Translations under genes and position numbers: made by a program
Assembly: GCA_004009845.1 (NCBI GenBank)
Contig: RMBW01000004.1
Location: 124,001 to 188,000 of the forward strand
From: Davidsoniella eucalypti
Taxonomy: Eukaryota > Ascomycota > Sordariomycetes > Microascales > Ceratocystidaceae
Length of the DNA stretch: 64,000 bases
Direction of reading: 5' to 3'
In this document: piece after piece, positions 51,801 through 61,289 of the stretch
Position numbering within the stretch: position 1 is the first letter of the stretch
How the letters are laid out: each line of letters starts with the position of its first letter
The notes under the pieces: generated by a model
Seen by the model: the letters and a program-made list of their open reading frames with translations, nothing else
Databases searched by the model: none
What the model was told of the DNA's origin: nothing

Positions 51801-52356
51801 TATCATGCTCGTATACTGACGTGTAGTCGGTTAAAAGGGCACCAGCAGCTAGATTGTCATTGACATTCCATGAAACGAAGCAGCGAATTGCGATCAAGCT
51901 GGTGGGGTGGAGTTCGCGCCTGCTGTTTAGCCACCTGAAGCTCTTTCGGCCTAACACAGCACTGCCATTGGCTCTTATTTTGTACAGCGAAGCTTCTACT
52001 CTTGTTGAGCTACATTCAGACTTGTGTACTATTTATTAAAAAATTAAAAATAAATAAATAACCATCTGCGAACAGCCCCGCTGTAACCTCACTAGATCTG
52101 TACATAGTGAACTTCACTGCAACCCCACTACAGCTCCTTGCTGAAACTGCCCGCTGTAGCAAAAAGCAGCAAAGGCAACCTCCATAGCCGCCGAAGCTTC
52201 CATTGCTTCGCTTTTATGTAGCCAATCTTCCCCGTGTTCTTCCTTCTCTCTTTTTTTTCATTTTCTTTCTTCCACTTGTCTTTTTATATCTCTGTACATC
52301 ACCGAAAAACCCAATCTTCTTCTTTCTCCCTAGCTTCTATCCTGTCTTCAGCCATT
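48854..52356. other. Intergenic region without recognisable gene
   Basis: 3.5 kb between divergent phospholipase D (-) and HET-C2 (+). A 140-codon minus frame at 50,212-50,634 has no recognised motif. A perfect 8-bp palindrome lies at 51,092-51,109. The last 100 bp is strongly CT-rich and is probably the HET-C2 leader. Confidence 0.5.
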
Positions 52357-53258
52357 ATGTCTGCTCCCGTTATTCCTCCCGGCGGCACCGTCCTCGACAC
52401 CTTCAAGCGCTCGTTCACCGACGTCCCCGTCAATGCCGATGCCATCTCCACCACCGAGTTCCTGGAGGCCGCCGAGTCTCTGACCGGTATCTTCGGTAAG
52501 CTGACCAGTTGTCTCGTGTCTATTGTCTTGTTCATAAGGCTTGACCTCGCAAAAACTAACACTTGCCGCTTCTTCAGATGTCCTCGGCTCCGTCGCCTTC
52601 AGCCCCGTCAAGAACGATATTCTGGGCAACGTCAAGGTACGCTACAAACCGGCAATATATCTCCTCTGTGGCTGACTGCGCCAATGCGCCATGTTCCAAA
52701 CACCTTGCACCCGAGCCTCGACTCTCTATACCCACCTTTCCTGACATATTTCCTTGTAGAAAATCCGTGACCGCCAGCTGGCCGCTCCCGCTCTGTCCGA
52801 GAACCTGAAGGATCTTGTCCTTAACGAGCTCAAGGAGAAGAAGCACGTTGCCACCGAAGGCATGGTATGGCTGTTCCGGTAAGTCATCTACAAATATCAT
52901 ATGGCATGACTCGATATGTCTGTCAATTGATCGCTCCTCGCCACTAATAACTATCGTATTTAGTGGTCTTGACTTCACCTGCAAGGCCCTGCAAGCCTCT
53001 CTAGCCAAGCCTACCCAGGAGCTTGCCGATTCGTTCCGTGAGGCCTATGCCGGTACTCTAAAGCCTCACCACTCCTTCCTGGTCAAGCCCATCTTCAGCG
53101 CTGCCATGGGCGCCTGCCCTTACCGCAAGGACTTCTTCGCCAAGCTCGGCGACAACATCGACAACGTCACTGAGAAGCTCAAGATCTACCTCGATGCTCT
53201 TGCCTCAATTGTTTCTATCCAGACTGCCTTCCTGGCCTGCAAGGAGGCCAAGTGGTAA
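52357..53258 (+). CDS. Glycolipid transfer protein, HET-C2 type
   Basis: Four exons, 52357-52495, 52578-52636, 52760-52878 and 52964-53258, all GT-AG, encode 203 residues, the usual length. It is a single GLTP domain. Residues matching the human GLTP sugar-binding set are all present: Asp60 and Asn64 with Lys67 in KNDILGNVKKI, Trp103 in EGMVWLFRGL and His142 in LKPHHSF. This predicts transfer of glycosphingolipids between membranes in the cytosol. The Podospora orthologue HET-C2 controls heterokaryon incompatibility and ascospore formation, so the family can have a self-recognition role; whether this one does is unknown. The ATG follows a CT-rich leader and matches the conserved N-terminus GGTVLDTFKRSF. 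Confidence 0.93.
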
Positions 53259-53830
53259 ATCTCGCAAGCTCTCGGATCGACAACCGTAACGTAACGTCAA
53301 AACCCAAACAAAAATCCATATTCACAAATACCAAAACACAATTTATAATGCCAGGAGGGGGGACTCAACAGAACACTCAGTGCTCAATTGGCTGGCGAGC
53401 GTTCTGTTACGTTGTTCTATGACTATGACACTTTTCAACTTTTTTTTTCGTTCTCAGTTTCTCTTGTTTATGGCCTTTCTTGATGCCAAGGAATAGATAT
53501 GATATCAATATACAATCGAAGACGTCCGATATGAGCTACTACTAACTGAAGTTATGTGTCACATCTTATTGACATGTGCCCTTTAGCGCTCTCACGTAGT
53601 ACATGTGGCTATTAGGTCGCATAGTGAACCAGACACAGTGAACATTGGTAACCAGAGATTTTGTTGGTATATGGGATCTTATTGGGTATATAAGGTAAAT
53701 GCTAAAAGATGGATGCAAGTGGTATTAAAAAAAAAAAAAAAACCATATACAGTGAAAAAACCCCTTATGAGAGTGTGTAAGAGGCCGCAAAAGGCCACTC
53801 ACTACCTCGTTGGGTTAGATCAAGGGATGC
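53259..53830. other. Convergent 3' intergenic region
   Basis: 570 bp between the 3' ends of HET-C2 and the aminopeptidase gene; a poly-A run at about 53,727-53,742. No gene recognised. Confidence 0.5.
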
Positions 53831-55149
53831 TTAGATCTGGACGTGAGAAGCCTCAACCATGAAGCCCAGGGAGAACTTGATGTGGCGCACGACGGTCTCG
53901 AATTCAACGACATCGTAAGACTGAAAAAAACATATGGTTAGCCGACTCAATTCTCAGAAAACCTCACAAGTAATAGGAATACAAGAATGGAAAACTTACA
54001 TCGTAGATAGTGTGATCCTGGTTGAAACCGGTTCCGGTGGGCTCGTCGCAAGCGAGGACGGCAGGGTAGCCAGCAGCGTAGGCAGAGGCGTGATCGGAGC
54101 AAGCGTAGCCGCACTTGTCACTGGTGGTGGTAGTGCCAGTGTAAGCCTCAGCAATGATGCGGGAGTACTCAACCAGGCCAGAATCGGCGTAGTCGTTGTA
54201 GATGGAGATCTTCTTGCTGGGGGAGAAACCAGCCCTATCCTGGTTCATGAAAGCGACAACGGACTTTCTAGCCATCTTGTAGGCTTTCCACACACTGGAA
54301 GAACCCTTCAGACCACCCTCCTCGCCAGAGTAGAAGTGGAACTCAACGGTGTTCTCGGGGGCAAACTGGGCGTTAGCGGCAACGCGCAGGACTTCCATCA
54401 GGGCAACGACACCAGAGCCGTTGTCCTCGGCACCGGGACCACGAGCATTGGGGCCACCACCGGTAGAGTCGTAGTGAGCGCCGAGAACGACGATGTCCTC
54501 GCGCTGACCAGGGATCCTAACAATGATGGAGGGCTGGTTGTAAGAGTGGGTGAACTTCTCCACGGTAATGGCCGGGTTGGCCGCAACGATATTGGTCAGA
54601 GTATTAACCATCCAGGCGGCAGCCTGAGTACCGTACTGGGACTTGTAGTGACGGTTGTAGAACTCGGTCAGACTGAGCAACCAGATCTTGGGCATGTGAT
54701 CGCCGATCTGGCTCAGCATCGACGAAGCCTCACCAGTGTACCAGACGGAGTCGGGGTATGTGACGGCGCGGCCCTGAAGAGCCGAGTCACTGGACATCTG
54801 GTTCACACCGTCCAGGAAATCAATGTCCTATTAAAAACCAGGTTAGTCATATGAAAGGCACAAATATTATGGCGGGAAGGAGCATTCAACTTACACTGAT
54901 GTCAGTGATATCGAAGAACCCGATGTGTTGGGTGACGAGCTCCTCCTTCTGTTCATCGGTGACCCAGATAGCACCCTCCTTAGGGTTTAGCTTGATTAGG
55001 CTCAAGCCAAAGCCCAAATTATCAATAGCGGAATCTGGGTTGGTTCCAGTCACTTCGCGGGCCTTAGCCTGGCCGATCGCCACAGGGGCGTTGATAGCAG
55101 AAACCAGAGCGGGAAGAGCCGCAATAGTGACAATGAGAGTAGAGCGCAT
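53831..55149 (-). CDS. Secreted leucine aminopeptidase, peptidase family M28
   Basis: Three exons, 55149-54895, 54827-54000 and 53920-53831, with GT-AG introns of 67 and 79 nt, encode 390 residues. The N-terminus (MRSTLIVTIAALPALVSA) is a signal peptide, followed by a propeptide of about 60 residues. The co-catalytic zinc site of M28 is complete: His203 and Asp205 in AHYDS, Asp220 in AEDNGSG, Glu254/Glu255 in SGEEGG, Asp282 in NQDRAG and His357 in NQDHTIYD. A cysteine pair KCGYAC (about 324/328) is the expected disulfide. The enzyme should remove N-terminal hydrophobic residues from extracellular peptides. The last exon supplies the final 29 residues after the zinc-ligand His. It matches the fungal Lap1/Lap-type subgroup. 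Confidence 0.94.
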
Positions 55150-56273
55150 GGTGGCTGTTGGTGAAAGTAATGAAAAAAGTGTAAAGTGTAAAGAATGTAG
55201 AGCTTGAAAGCTCGAGGGTGTATGAGTAAAGAATGTGGAATTTGCCAGTCAAAGAATGGATAATGTAAAGAATGTGATAATGCTGGAGTAATGCGAGAAG
55301 AGAGGGTGACGAGAAGCCTGGTGATGGAAGGGAAGTATATCGGTGTCCATTGGCCACTCTATATATTCGATCATTGGCCATGCTCAGGTTATTGCGTATC
55401 TTTGGGATTACTAGAGCTCGTGGCTCAAAACTAGTGATAGAAAAATCTGGACGGCGGTCTCGGATCGTGGGCGACGCTTCGATCACATATCGTCAGGCGT
55501 CAAGCAAAATCCGTGCCCTCCCTATAAAAAAATAGTAAAAAAATAAACACACGGCTCGACTCTAACCAAGAAAGGATGTTCTTTGTATGGCATGGAGAAA
55601 GCGGACTCGCATATTACAAATGGACGAACGACACAGACATTTTTGTTTGCATTTATTCGTTCCTCATTCTCGATGCTTCCGAGACTTGGAATTTAAAGAA
55701 TGTGACAATCAAAACACAGCAACAGGGGGTTCTGTTTTTTTCTTCGGGTTCTCTAAAGCAAGAATCACGTGGTCGTCCAGGACACAATGCGGTGAATTTT
55801 TTTTTTGAAAAAAAAAACACAACGATACATAATAAGAGAAAGGAATAAAGAATTACACAGATGATTGACTTAGACGAACCCCTGTTATCCCATACCTACA
55901 GGATCTGCTTGGACCTGAGTCGCTAATGCCGACGGTAAAGTTTAATACCTTGCTTATCCCAAAGCTATGCACCTAACTATGTACTACACAAAAGAACAAT
56001 AATTGCCGGTCCTGGTCCTTTTTCAACTATATGTACGCTACATGTAGAAGCTTTGGCTAGACGGAGACGCCTCCTAATCGAGGAGGTCGTTTGTGCTTTC
56101 AAGGGATTCTATCGTATCTTTTTGTTGGGGGTGATCTTGAAGCACTCATATATACATAGCAACGGTCCAGCTAACGCCGGTTCATTTGCTGATATCACAG
56201 GTCATACATAAATAACCCTTCCTCCACTGCTTTATTGTTGATACCCAGTCAATAGATGCAAAAAGTGAAGAAC
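55150..56273. other. Intergenic region, aminopeptidase promoter side
   Basis: 1.1 kb upstream of the aminopeptidase (-) up to tRNA-Arg. The first 200 bp on the minus strand is CT/CA-rich leader. No TATA or regulator site was recognised with confidence. A short frame at 55,576-55,848 is A-rich and not convincing. Confidence 0.45.
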
Positions 56274-56345
56274 TGACCACGATGGGATTCGAACCCACAA
56301 TCTTTTGATTCGTAGTCAAACGCCTTGCCATTGGGCCACGCGGCC
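56274..56345 (-). tRNA. tRNA-Arg (ACG)
   Basis: A complete 72-nt cloverleaf on the minus strand without intron: acceptor GGCCGCG/CGTGGTC (with G-U pairs), D stem GCC/GGC, anticodon stem TTTGA/TCAAA around loop CTACGAA (anticodon ACG), T arm GTGGG TTCGAAT CCCAT and discriminator A. It reads Arg CGN codons after inosine modification. A GC-rich unassigned block begins immediately beyond its 5' end. Confidence 0.93.
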
Positions 56346-56942
56346 TTGTGTCCGGAAAAGTTGGTTGTTATGGAGCCTCAAGGTTGTCCCCGGAAGATGA
56401 CGGGCCGCCCGGGCCGGACAACCTTCCCTCCTACAACCCTCGGGGGGGTACCTTTGAGTTCGAGTACCTCCCCCTCCGTCCAAAGACGAATTTTTCCCCT
56501 TCGTCGTGGGTTTTAAGAGCGACCAGCACATATCCCCAATGCTGCTGTCCATTCTCGTTTTCTTTTTCGACATTTGTCGACTTCGAAGCACCGTTTCGTG
56601 AGGCCTTGAGCCCGATTTCCCCTCTCGAGGGACGTTCTCACCAGCGACCGACCCCGCACCTTTTCGATCGTTGGTCTCCCGAGTCTATCCACTCACCTCA
56701 GGGAGCCACACTCACACACGGCGGGCAGCCTTTTGAAGGTTCCGGATGCCCGACCCCGCGGCGCGGGAATCTTGTCGCTGTTGCTTCATCCATAGCACCC
56801 GACTCGATTACGCCAAAATTTTCATTCTTACGGCCACGATCACCAGCCTCTTGGAGGCTCACTGAATAGTGGGGATGGTAGCTCCACTTAGGAGTTGGTT
56901 TTGTGGATCTGTCTTTTGGGGAATAGTTTTGTGGATGCACTG
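56346..56942. other. GC-rich block of unknown nature beside tRNA-Arg
   Basis: Roughly 520 bp of sequence that is clearly richer in G+C than the surroundings, starting at the 5' edge of tRNA-Arg. On the plus strand one frame stays open for 173 codons (56,348-56,869), Pro/Ser/Arg-rich with no recognised domain; the minus strand is also partly open. It sits between tRNA-Arg and a LINE 3' tail pointing towards it, so it may be the 5' part of a retroelement, but I found no match to the LINE in this window. Confidence 0.35.
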
Positions 56943-57063
56943 TTTTTTTTTTTTTTTTTTTTTGTATTTGTTTTTGTTGCTCATAGTGGAGGTATGGACC
57001 ACTAGTTCTTCGACGGTGTCGTCCCGCACATACAAAGCTATTGAGTTTGTCGAGCGGAGGAAA
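56943..57063 (-). mobile_element. 5'-truncated LINE 3' end
   Basis: On the minus strand this begins TCCTCCGCTCGACAAACTCA and runs through CGGGACGACACCGTC, GGTCCATACCTCCACTA and a run of about 20 A residues (T run 56,943-56,963). The same 3' untranslated sequence follows the ORF of the long LINE at 63,714-63,848 in the opposite orientation. Only the last 120 bp of the element is present, the usual result of abortive reverse transcription. Confidence 0.8.
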
Positions 57064-57304
57064 GGCCGCATGGGTGACGGTGCAACACTCCCAGTCTGTC
57101 CCTCGGACCTGGGGAATCAAGACGAGGACGATTTCGCGGATTGTGAGGAGGGCTTCCTGGCCTGAGGAGCATGTGAATGATGTTTTGATTGGGTGCTGCT
57201 TTCTTTTGATGATTCTACAGCTGTGACAAGGTTTTTTCACTCTTCTTGTTTCCTCTAGTTATATTGTTTTTACTGCTTCTTTCTACTATTTTCCTCTACT
57301 ATTA

Positions 57305-57353
57305 ACGTATTTCACCACTTCGCGGGCCGCACCAATTCCCGGGCCACTTTTCC
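57305..57353 (+). repeat. Left terminal inverted repeat of Fot1-type element
   Basis: 49 bp matching the complement of 58,379-58,427 with one mismatch (position 34 from the end); preceded by TA. Confidence 0.93.
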
Positions 57354-57411
57354 AGACTACCTAACTTGCAACCCTCATAACTCCACGAAAAAGTGGTCAA
57401 ATCAGTTACTT

Positions 57412-58290
57412 CTACTCGGAATCCGATGAACTACTTGCATCTATCTCTTCTGGGCAGGTCATTGCATTGTGGCCGGCCTTCCGACAGATGCCACAGTGCC
57501 GCGTGCTCGTTTTGCGCCGCTTCGGCGACCCCTCCCCCGCACCTTTGTCTCGTCCTTCCTGCTCAACAACGCCCTTTTCCACCAAAAGCTGGGTGGCTTC
57601 CTCACCGGTAAGAGGTCCCGAATCCTGTAATCGGGTTCTTTTGACCCGACGGCGTTTCGAGAGGGCTTCGTTAGCCTCTCGAAGTGCCTTGACCTCACTG
57701 GCCAAAAGTGTAAGCTGGTGGTTAACAGCTACCGTAGCCTTGGCCAATTGGTCAACAGAGGCTAAAATCGGTGTTGGAGAGCTTCCTTGGTGCCTGGTCA
57801 CTCGATCCTTGATGAGAGTCGACTGTGAAATGGCCTCCAAAGCCCGTCTCGTCGAAGTTGTAGAAATCGCAGTCCTAGATAGCATACTTCGCACGCATGT
57901 TGGTGACCGAACGGAACCACATGTCCAACACATGGGGATCTTCTTGCAAGGCCCTTTGGTAGTCGTAAACGTGAGAGAAACGCGTACGGAGCTCTGGTTG
58001 TCGTGCAACAAAGCGGTCGGTTCCGACGAGTTGAAGGCCGCGTATCTCCAGCAAACGATTGGCCATATCTTTTACGTCAACCCTCCAGGGGGAAAATCCT
58101 CTTGCATCTAGCTGGAAGATATATTGAACAATCGACTCCTCTTCACTCGGGGTCAAAATCGGCAAGCCGTGGGTCCTATCGGCATAAAAGGCTCTTCCAG
58201 ATATTCTGTACTGGAGCGTCGTTCGTGGGACATCGAATAGCTTTACAAGCTTTCAAATACTCAATCGCGGTGTCATTCGATTTGCCTCGA
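57412..58290 (-). pseudogene. Fot1-type transposase, internally deleted
   Basis: Minus-strand remnants in transposase order. A helix-turn-helix segment (LVKLFDVPRTTLQYRISG) is preceded by an in-frame stop. The CENP-B/Tc5-type DNA-binding region follows (LTPSEEESIVQYIFQLDARG, TDRFVARQPELRTRFS, YDYQRALQEDPHVLDMWF). Then come an in-frame TAG and the first catalytic block FYNFDETGF. The frame then jumps, by deletion of nearly the whole DDE core, to the C-terminal part (LIKDRVTRHQGSSPTPIL, a coiled-coil-like ASEVKALREANEAL, basic stretches and a CCHC-like knuckle CGICRKAGHNAMTC). The stop replaces the Gln codon expected there, a C-to-T change of the kind repeat-induced mutation leaves. No catalytic product is possible. 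Confidence 0.85.
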
Positions 58291-58378
58291 TCGCAAGAAT
58301 GATTTAAGACTTGAGGAGAAAGTTTGGCATCGTAAGTGCGTAAGTAAACTCGTCTTGAAGTTGGAGTGGTGGTGGTGG

Positions 58379-58427
58379 GGAAAAGTGGCCCGGAAATTGG
58401 TGCGGCCCGCGAAGTGGTGAAATACGT
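58379..58427 (-). repeat. Right terminal inverted repeat of Fot1-type element
   Basis: Complement of 57,305-57,353 with one mismatch; followed by TA. Confidence 0.93.
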
Positions 58428-58522
58428 TACCTTTCTTTGCTTTTGCACTTATCGCTACATTTCAACCTAGTCTTTACACTTTAAATATGCCAAAAAAAAC
58501 TTTAATATACAGGCACAACCTT

Positions 58523-58553
58523 AAATATCTGTCCGGTAGCCAACCCGGCGTCG
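58523..58553 (-). mobile_element. Fragment of LINE ORF 3' end
   Basis: 31 bp on the minus strand match 63,679-63,709 (the last codons, encoding RRIGYRTDI, of the LINE in this window) with two differences, both transitions. Sequence on either side diverges immediately, so this is a small relic. Confidence 0.6.
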
Positions 58554-58574
58554 TATGATCTTAGTGATTTAGGT

Positions 58575-58609
58575 AGACGTTAAATATAATTAAATCAAAT
58601 CAAATCAAA
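58575..58609 (+). repeat. LINE-like tail, copy 1
   Basis: Begins AGACGTTAAATATAAT and continues with ATCAA-type pentamer units. The same tail occurs at 59,442-59,470 (minus) and 59,848-59,871 (plus). No clear target duplication was found here. Confidence 0.65.
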
Positions 58610-59441
58610 GCCGGCCCGAAAGTACAACCTCCCCTCCGTGAAACAACCAGCTGTATTGTCTGAATTCAAACTTCAAGAACGCAACTTAAATAAAAGCCGC
58701 CGGACATATGTACGCACTAGGTACAGTCTACCCGTGGAAACCGAAGTGACTAAGGAAAGTTACAGAGCTGAGCCCATCACCACACCACCTTCGTCAAGAA
58801 GAAGTATATAAGGCTGACCACCGAGCAAGACCAAAATCGTTGGTTAGTTTATACGTAAGTAACATATGGAGTAAAAATATCCAATCTGAAGCGGAAGCAT
58901 ACCTCTAGCTCACTAGCAGATTCATAAGTACTGGATCTACGACAAAAGGTAATCCTCAAGTCCAAAAAGACACTAGCATAAAATTCCGATTTGGATCAAC
59001 AGCCAGTAATAAATTCGCCCAAATTTCTGTATTCACAAAATAATCAAAATTAGTGATATATAGAAGATAAAAAAAAGGATGTCTTGGATAATTGGTTATT
59101 ATCTAATCTCTACCTACATTGAAACTATTCGGCACTTGGTGCTAGACTATGATACGCGGCTTGAAAAAAGACAAAAATTGAAAGAGGTTTGTGATGGAAG
59201 ATCAAAATCGAAGGTCTATTTAGTAAGGCAAAGCGCCAGCAAGCCTTGCCAGTATTTCTCAGAAAAAACAGGCATTAGTTGGAGATAATGGGGACAAGTT
59301 GAGGAGAGAATACAGGCGGCGGAGGGAGAAGTGACTAAGCCGGTGAGGGTGAACCAGTCGCACTTCTTAGTGGCGAGTGGTGTTGGTGTTTTGTTCATTG
59401 TTTCTACTTGTTTTTCTGGTACATTTTATTGTTTACTTGTT

Positions 59442-59470
59442 TGATTTGATTTGATTATATTTAACGTCAT
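59442..59470 (-). mobile_element. 29-bp LINE-tail insertion with 13-bp duplication
   Basis: The minus strand reads ATGACGTTAAATATAATCAA followed by further ATCAA units. It is bounded by TTGTTTACTTGTT at 59,429-59,441 and 59,471-59,483, a perfect 13-bp direct repeat on the plus strand. This is the structure of a target-primed reverse-transcription insertion in which only the very 3' end was copied. Confidence 0.7.
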
Positions 59471-59604
59471 TTGTTTACTTGTTATATTTGTTGTTCCTTT
59501 TATATCTTCGTAGCTCTATAGCTCCATAATATTAATGAATTAAAAAATTAAAACGCCTACCTACTGTTATTTCGCAGCCGGTTGAAATTATCAGACATCT
59601 CCTC

Positions 59605-59621
59605 AAAAAAAAAAAAAAAAA
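59605..59621 (+). repeat. Poly-A tract 42 bp from tRNA-Thr
   Basis: Run of 17 A residues ending 42 bp before the 3' end of the tRNA-Thr gene. It may be the tail of a decayed retroelement; the sequence before it does not match the LINE in this window. Confidence 0.45.
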
Positions 59622-59663
59622 CCTCCGCAATGGCCGTCACATATTGTGACCTGCATATCATCG

Positions 59664-59773
59664 TGCCTTCAAGCGGATTTGAACCGCTGACCTCGACATG
59701 TCCGGAAGTCCTCGATCGTGAAAGATGAAGGGCTCATACTAGTGTCGCGCTCTGCCAACTGAGCTATGAAGGC
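59664..59773 (-). tRNA. tRNA-Thr (AGT) with 37-nt intron
   Basis: A complete cloverleaf on the minus strand: acceptor GCCTTCA/TGAAGGC, D stem GCTC/GAGC, anticodon stem CGACA/TGTCG, T arm AGCGG TTCAAAT CCGCT and discriminator A, 73 nt after splicing. The anticodon loop gives CTAGTA before the intron, anticodon AGT. The intron (59,736-59,700) sits one base after the anticodon, the canonical position for the tRNA splicing endonuclease; it is on the long side for a fungal tRNA intron. Confidence 0.92.
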
Positions 59774-59847
59774 GTTGTTGTTTCTCTTGGAAATTCAAAG
59801 CTAAAGTGGCCTAATGTAGCCTCATGACCAAATATGCATGCAGTCCA

Positions 59848-59871
59848 AGACGTTAAATATAATCAAATCAA
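59848..59871 (+). mobile_element. 24-bp LINE-tail insertion with 14-bp duplication
   Basis: The insert starts AGACGTTAAATATAATCAAA and is flanked by perfect direct copies of ATGCATGCAGTCCA at 59,834-59,847 and 59,872-59,885. Removing the insert and one repeat restores a continuous sequence. It shares its tail with 58,575-58,609 and 59,442-59,470, so it is an extremely 5'-truncated copy of a LINE-like element ending in ATCAA units. Confidence 0.75.
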
Positions 59872-59991
59872 ATGCATGCAGTCCAGAGCTCCCTTGGAGC
59901 TCTGTCCGTCTGAGGTGCAAGTCGCAAGGAAACTCACCAAAGTTTCCAAGCCCGCCCGGCGCAGCAACCGTCCCAAACCCAGCGATAATTA

Positions 59992-61289
59992 ATGTGTGAT
60001 ACAAACACAAGAAGAATCAATGGGCTGGCGCCTTTCCAGCTCAATGCTCATGGTGGTTACAACAATCACATTGCCGCTCTTCAGACGGCAAAAGCAATGG
60101 AAGTGGACGTAGTTTGCATCCAGGAACCCTTTATTCGGAGACCTGGAAGATGCACAGACGGCTCCGATAGACTACTATCGGACATATACACCGTGTGCGT
60201 GCAAAGTGGGTAGAGCGTCCCAGGACAATAACCCATGTCAGAAAAGGCTTGATCTCGGAGCAGGTCATGACGGCTGATAATGTAGGCCATCGTGACATGG
60301 TAGTAGTTCGCCTAGGCAACGGGGTTATGATAGCTAACGTATATAACCCAAACCCGGGCGATGATCAACGCTGGGTAGCTGCTTTGAAGGCGCAGGAAAT
60401 CGTGCGAGGGCAGAAGGCAATTTTGTGCGGGGACTGGAACACACATTCACACTTGTGGGATAGTGGAACCAACGAGTCTTCCAACAGTGACAAGCTGGTA
60501 GATTGGGTTGAGGAGTCAGGTGCCATTCTCCTAAATGACCATGATGTCACAACATGCCATGCCAACCCCCGGTCGCCCTCAGTGATAGACTTAGTCTTTG
60601 CAACCCGGGAGCTGAGCAGAGGGCATCTCTGCACCACGGAGGTCCGAACAGATCTGGACTGTGGGAGTGACCACGAAGTACTCCTTACAACAGTGGCCGG
60701 TACACTTCCCCAAACATCTATTCGTGCTGTGAGATACAGGATGGACAAGGTAGACAAGGAGCTCTTCCTGAAAGCGTGCGAAAAAGAATCCGCCAACCTC
60801 ACATCTGGACAGCTGTCAACCCCGGAGGGGCTGGACGAAGAAGCTCGAAGGATCACTCAAGTACTGGTCCGAGTTCTCGATGAGTCAACCCCAAAGACTG
60901 CTGGTAGAGGCGTTGGGAAGCGCTGGTGGAACGATGTCTACAAAGCCACAGCCCAAGAGGCACGACGAGCGAAAGTTGCTTGGAGAGCGAACCGAACAAC
61001 TCTATCCTTCGAGCTGTACAAGGCCAAGCGCAAAGCCTTTCACCGAGAGGTACGAAAAGCTAGGTGGGAAATGTGGCAACAGAACATGGAAGCCATCAAT
61101 GAGCCGGGAGATGTGTTCAAGTCATTGAATTGGACTCATGCCAGAGCACCATACAGTATGCCATCTCCGACTTCAAACAGTGGGACAACGTCCACATCTA
61201 GAGAAAAGGTGCTGCTCCTCTTGGACACACACACACCCAAGCAGAGGAGGCAGAAGAAGAAGTTTCACTCGGGGGAGAAACCCAAGTAG
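59992..61289 (+). pseudogene. LINE ORF2, endonuclease part
   Basis: Two frames joined by a frameshift near 60,190. The first gives FQLNAHGGYNNHIAAL and VVCIQEPFI, the start of an exonuclease-endonuclease-phosphatase fold with the metal-binding Glu. The second continues with VYNPNPGDD, ILCGDWNTHSHLWDS (catalytic Asp/Asn), SVIDLVFA and LDCGSDHEVLLTTV (terminal Ser-Asp-His). The domain would nick target DNA to prime reverse transcription. The part after about 60,780 is a basic linker (RWWNDVYKATAQEARRAK) before the reverse transcriptase. The frameshift makes it non-functional. Confidence 0.8.

Larger units (their letters stand above)
57305..58427 (-). mobile_element. Internally deleted Fot1/pogo-type DNA transposon
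   Basis: A 1,123-bp element bounded by 49-bp terminal inverted repeats that differ at one position (both begin ACGTATTTCACCACTTCGCG) and flanked on both sides by TA, the target duplication of the Fot1/pogo group. Intact Fot1 elements are about 1.9 kb, so about 0.8 kb is missing, including most of the DDE catalytic core. The ends look fully preserved, so the copy could have been mobilised by a transposase supplied elsewhere. It lies next to LINE fragments in a repeat-rich segment. Confidence 0.9.

Noticed and set aside
53934..54854. 306-codon plus-strand frame opposite the aminopeptidase gene
   Set aside because: Antisense shadow of the GC-rich M28 coding exon.
59079..59398. Overlapping frames of about 60-70 codons on both strands between repeat tails
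   Set aside because: No domain recognised; probably decayed repeat sequence.
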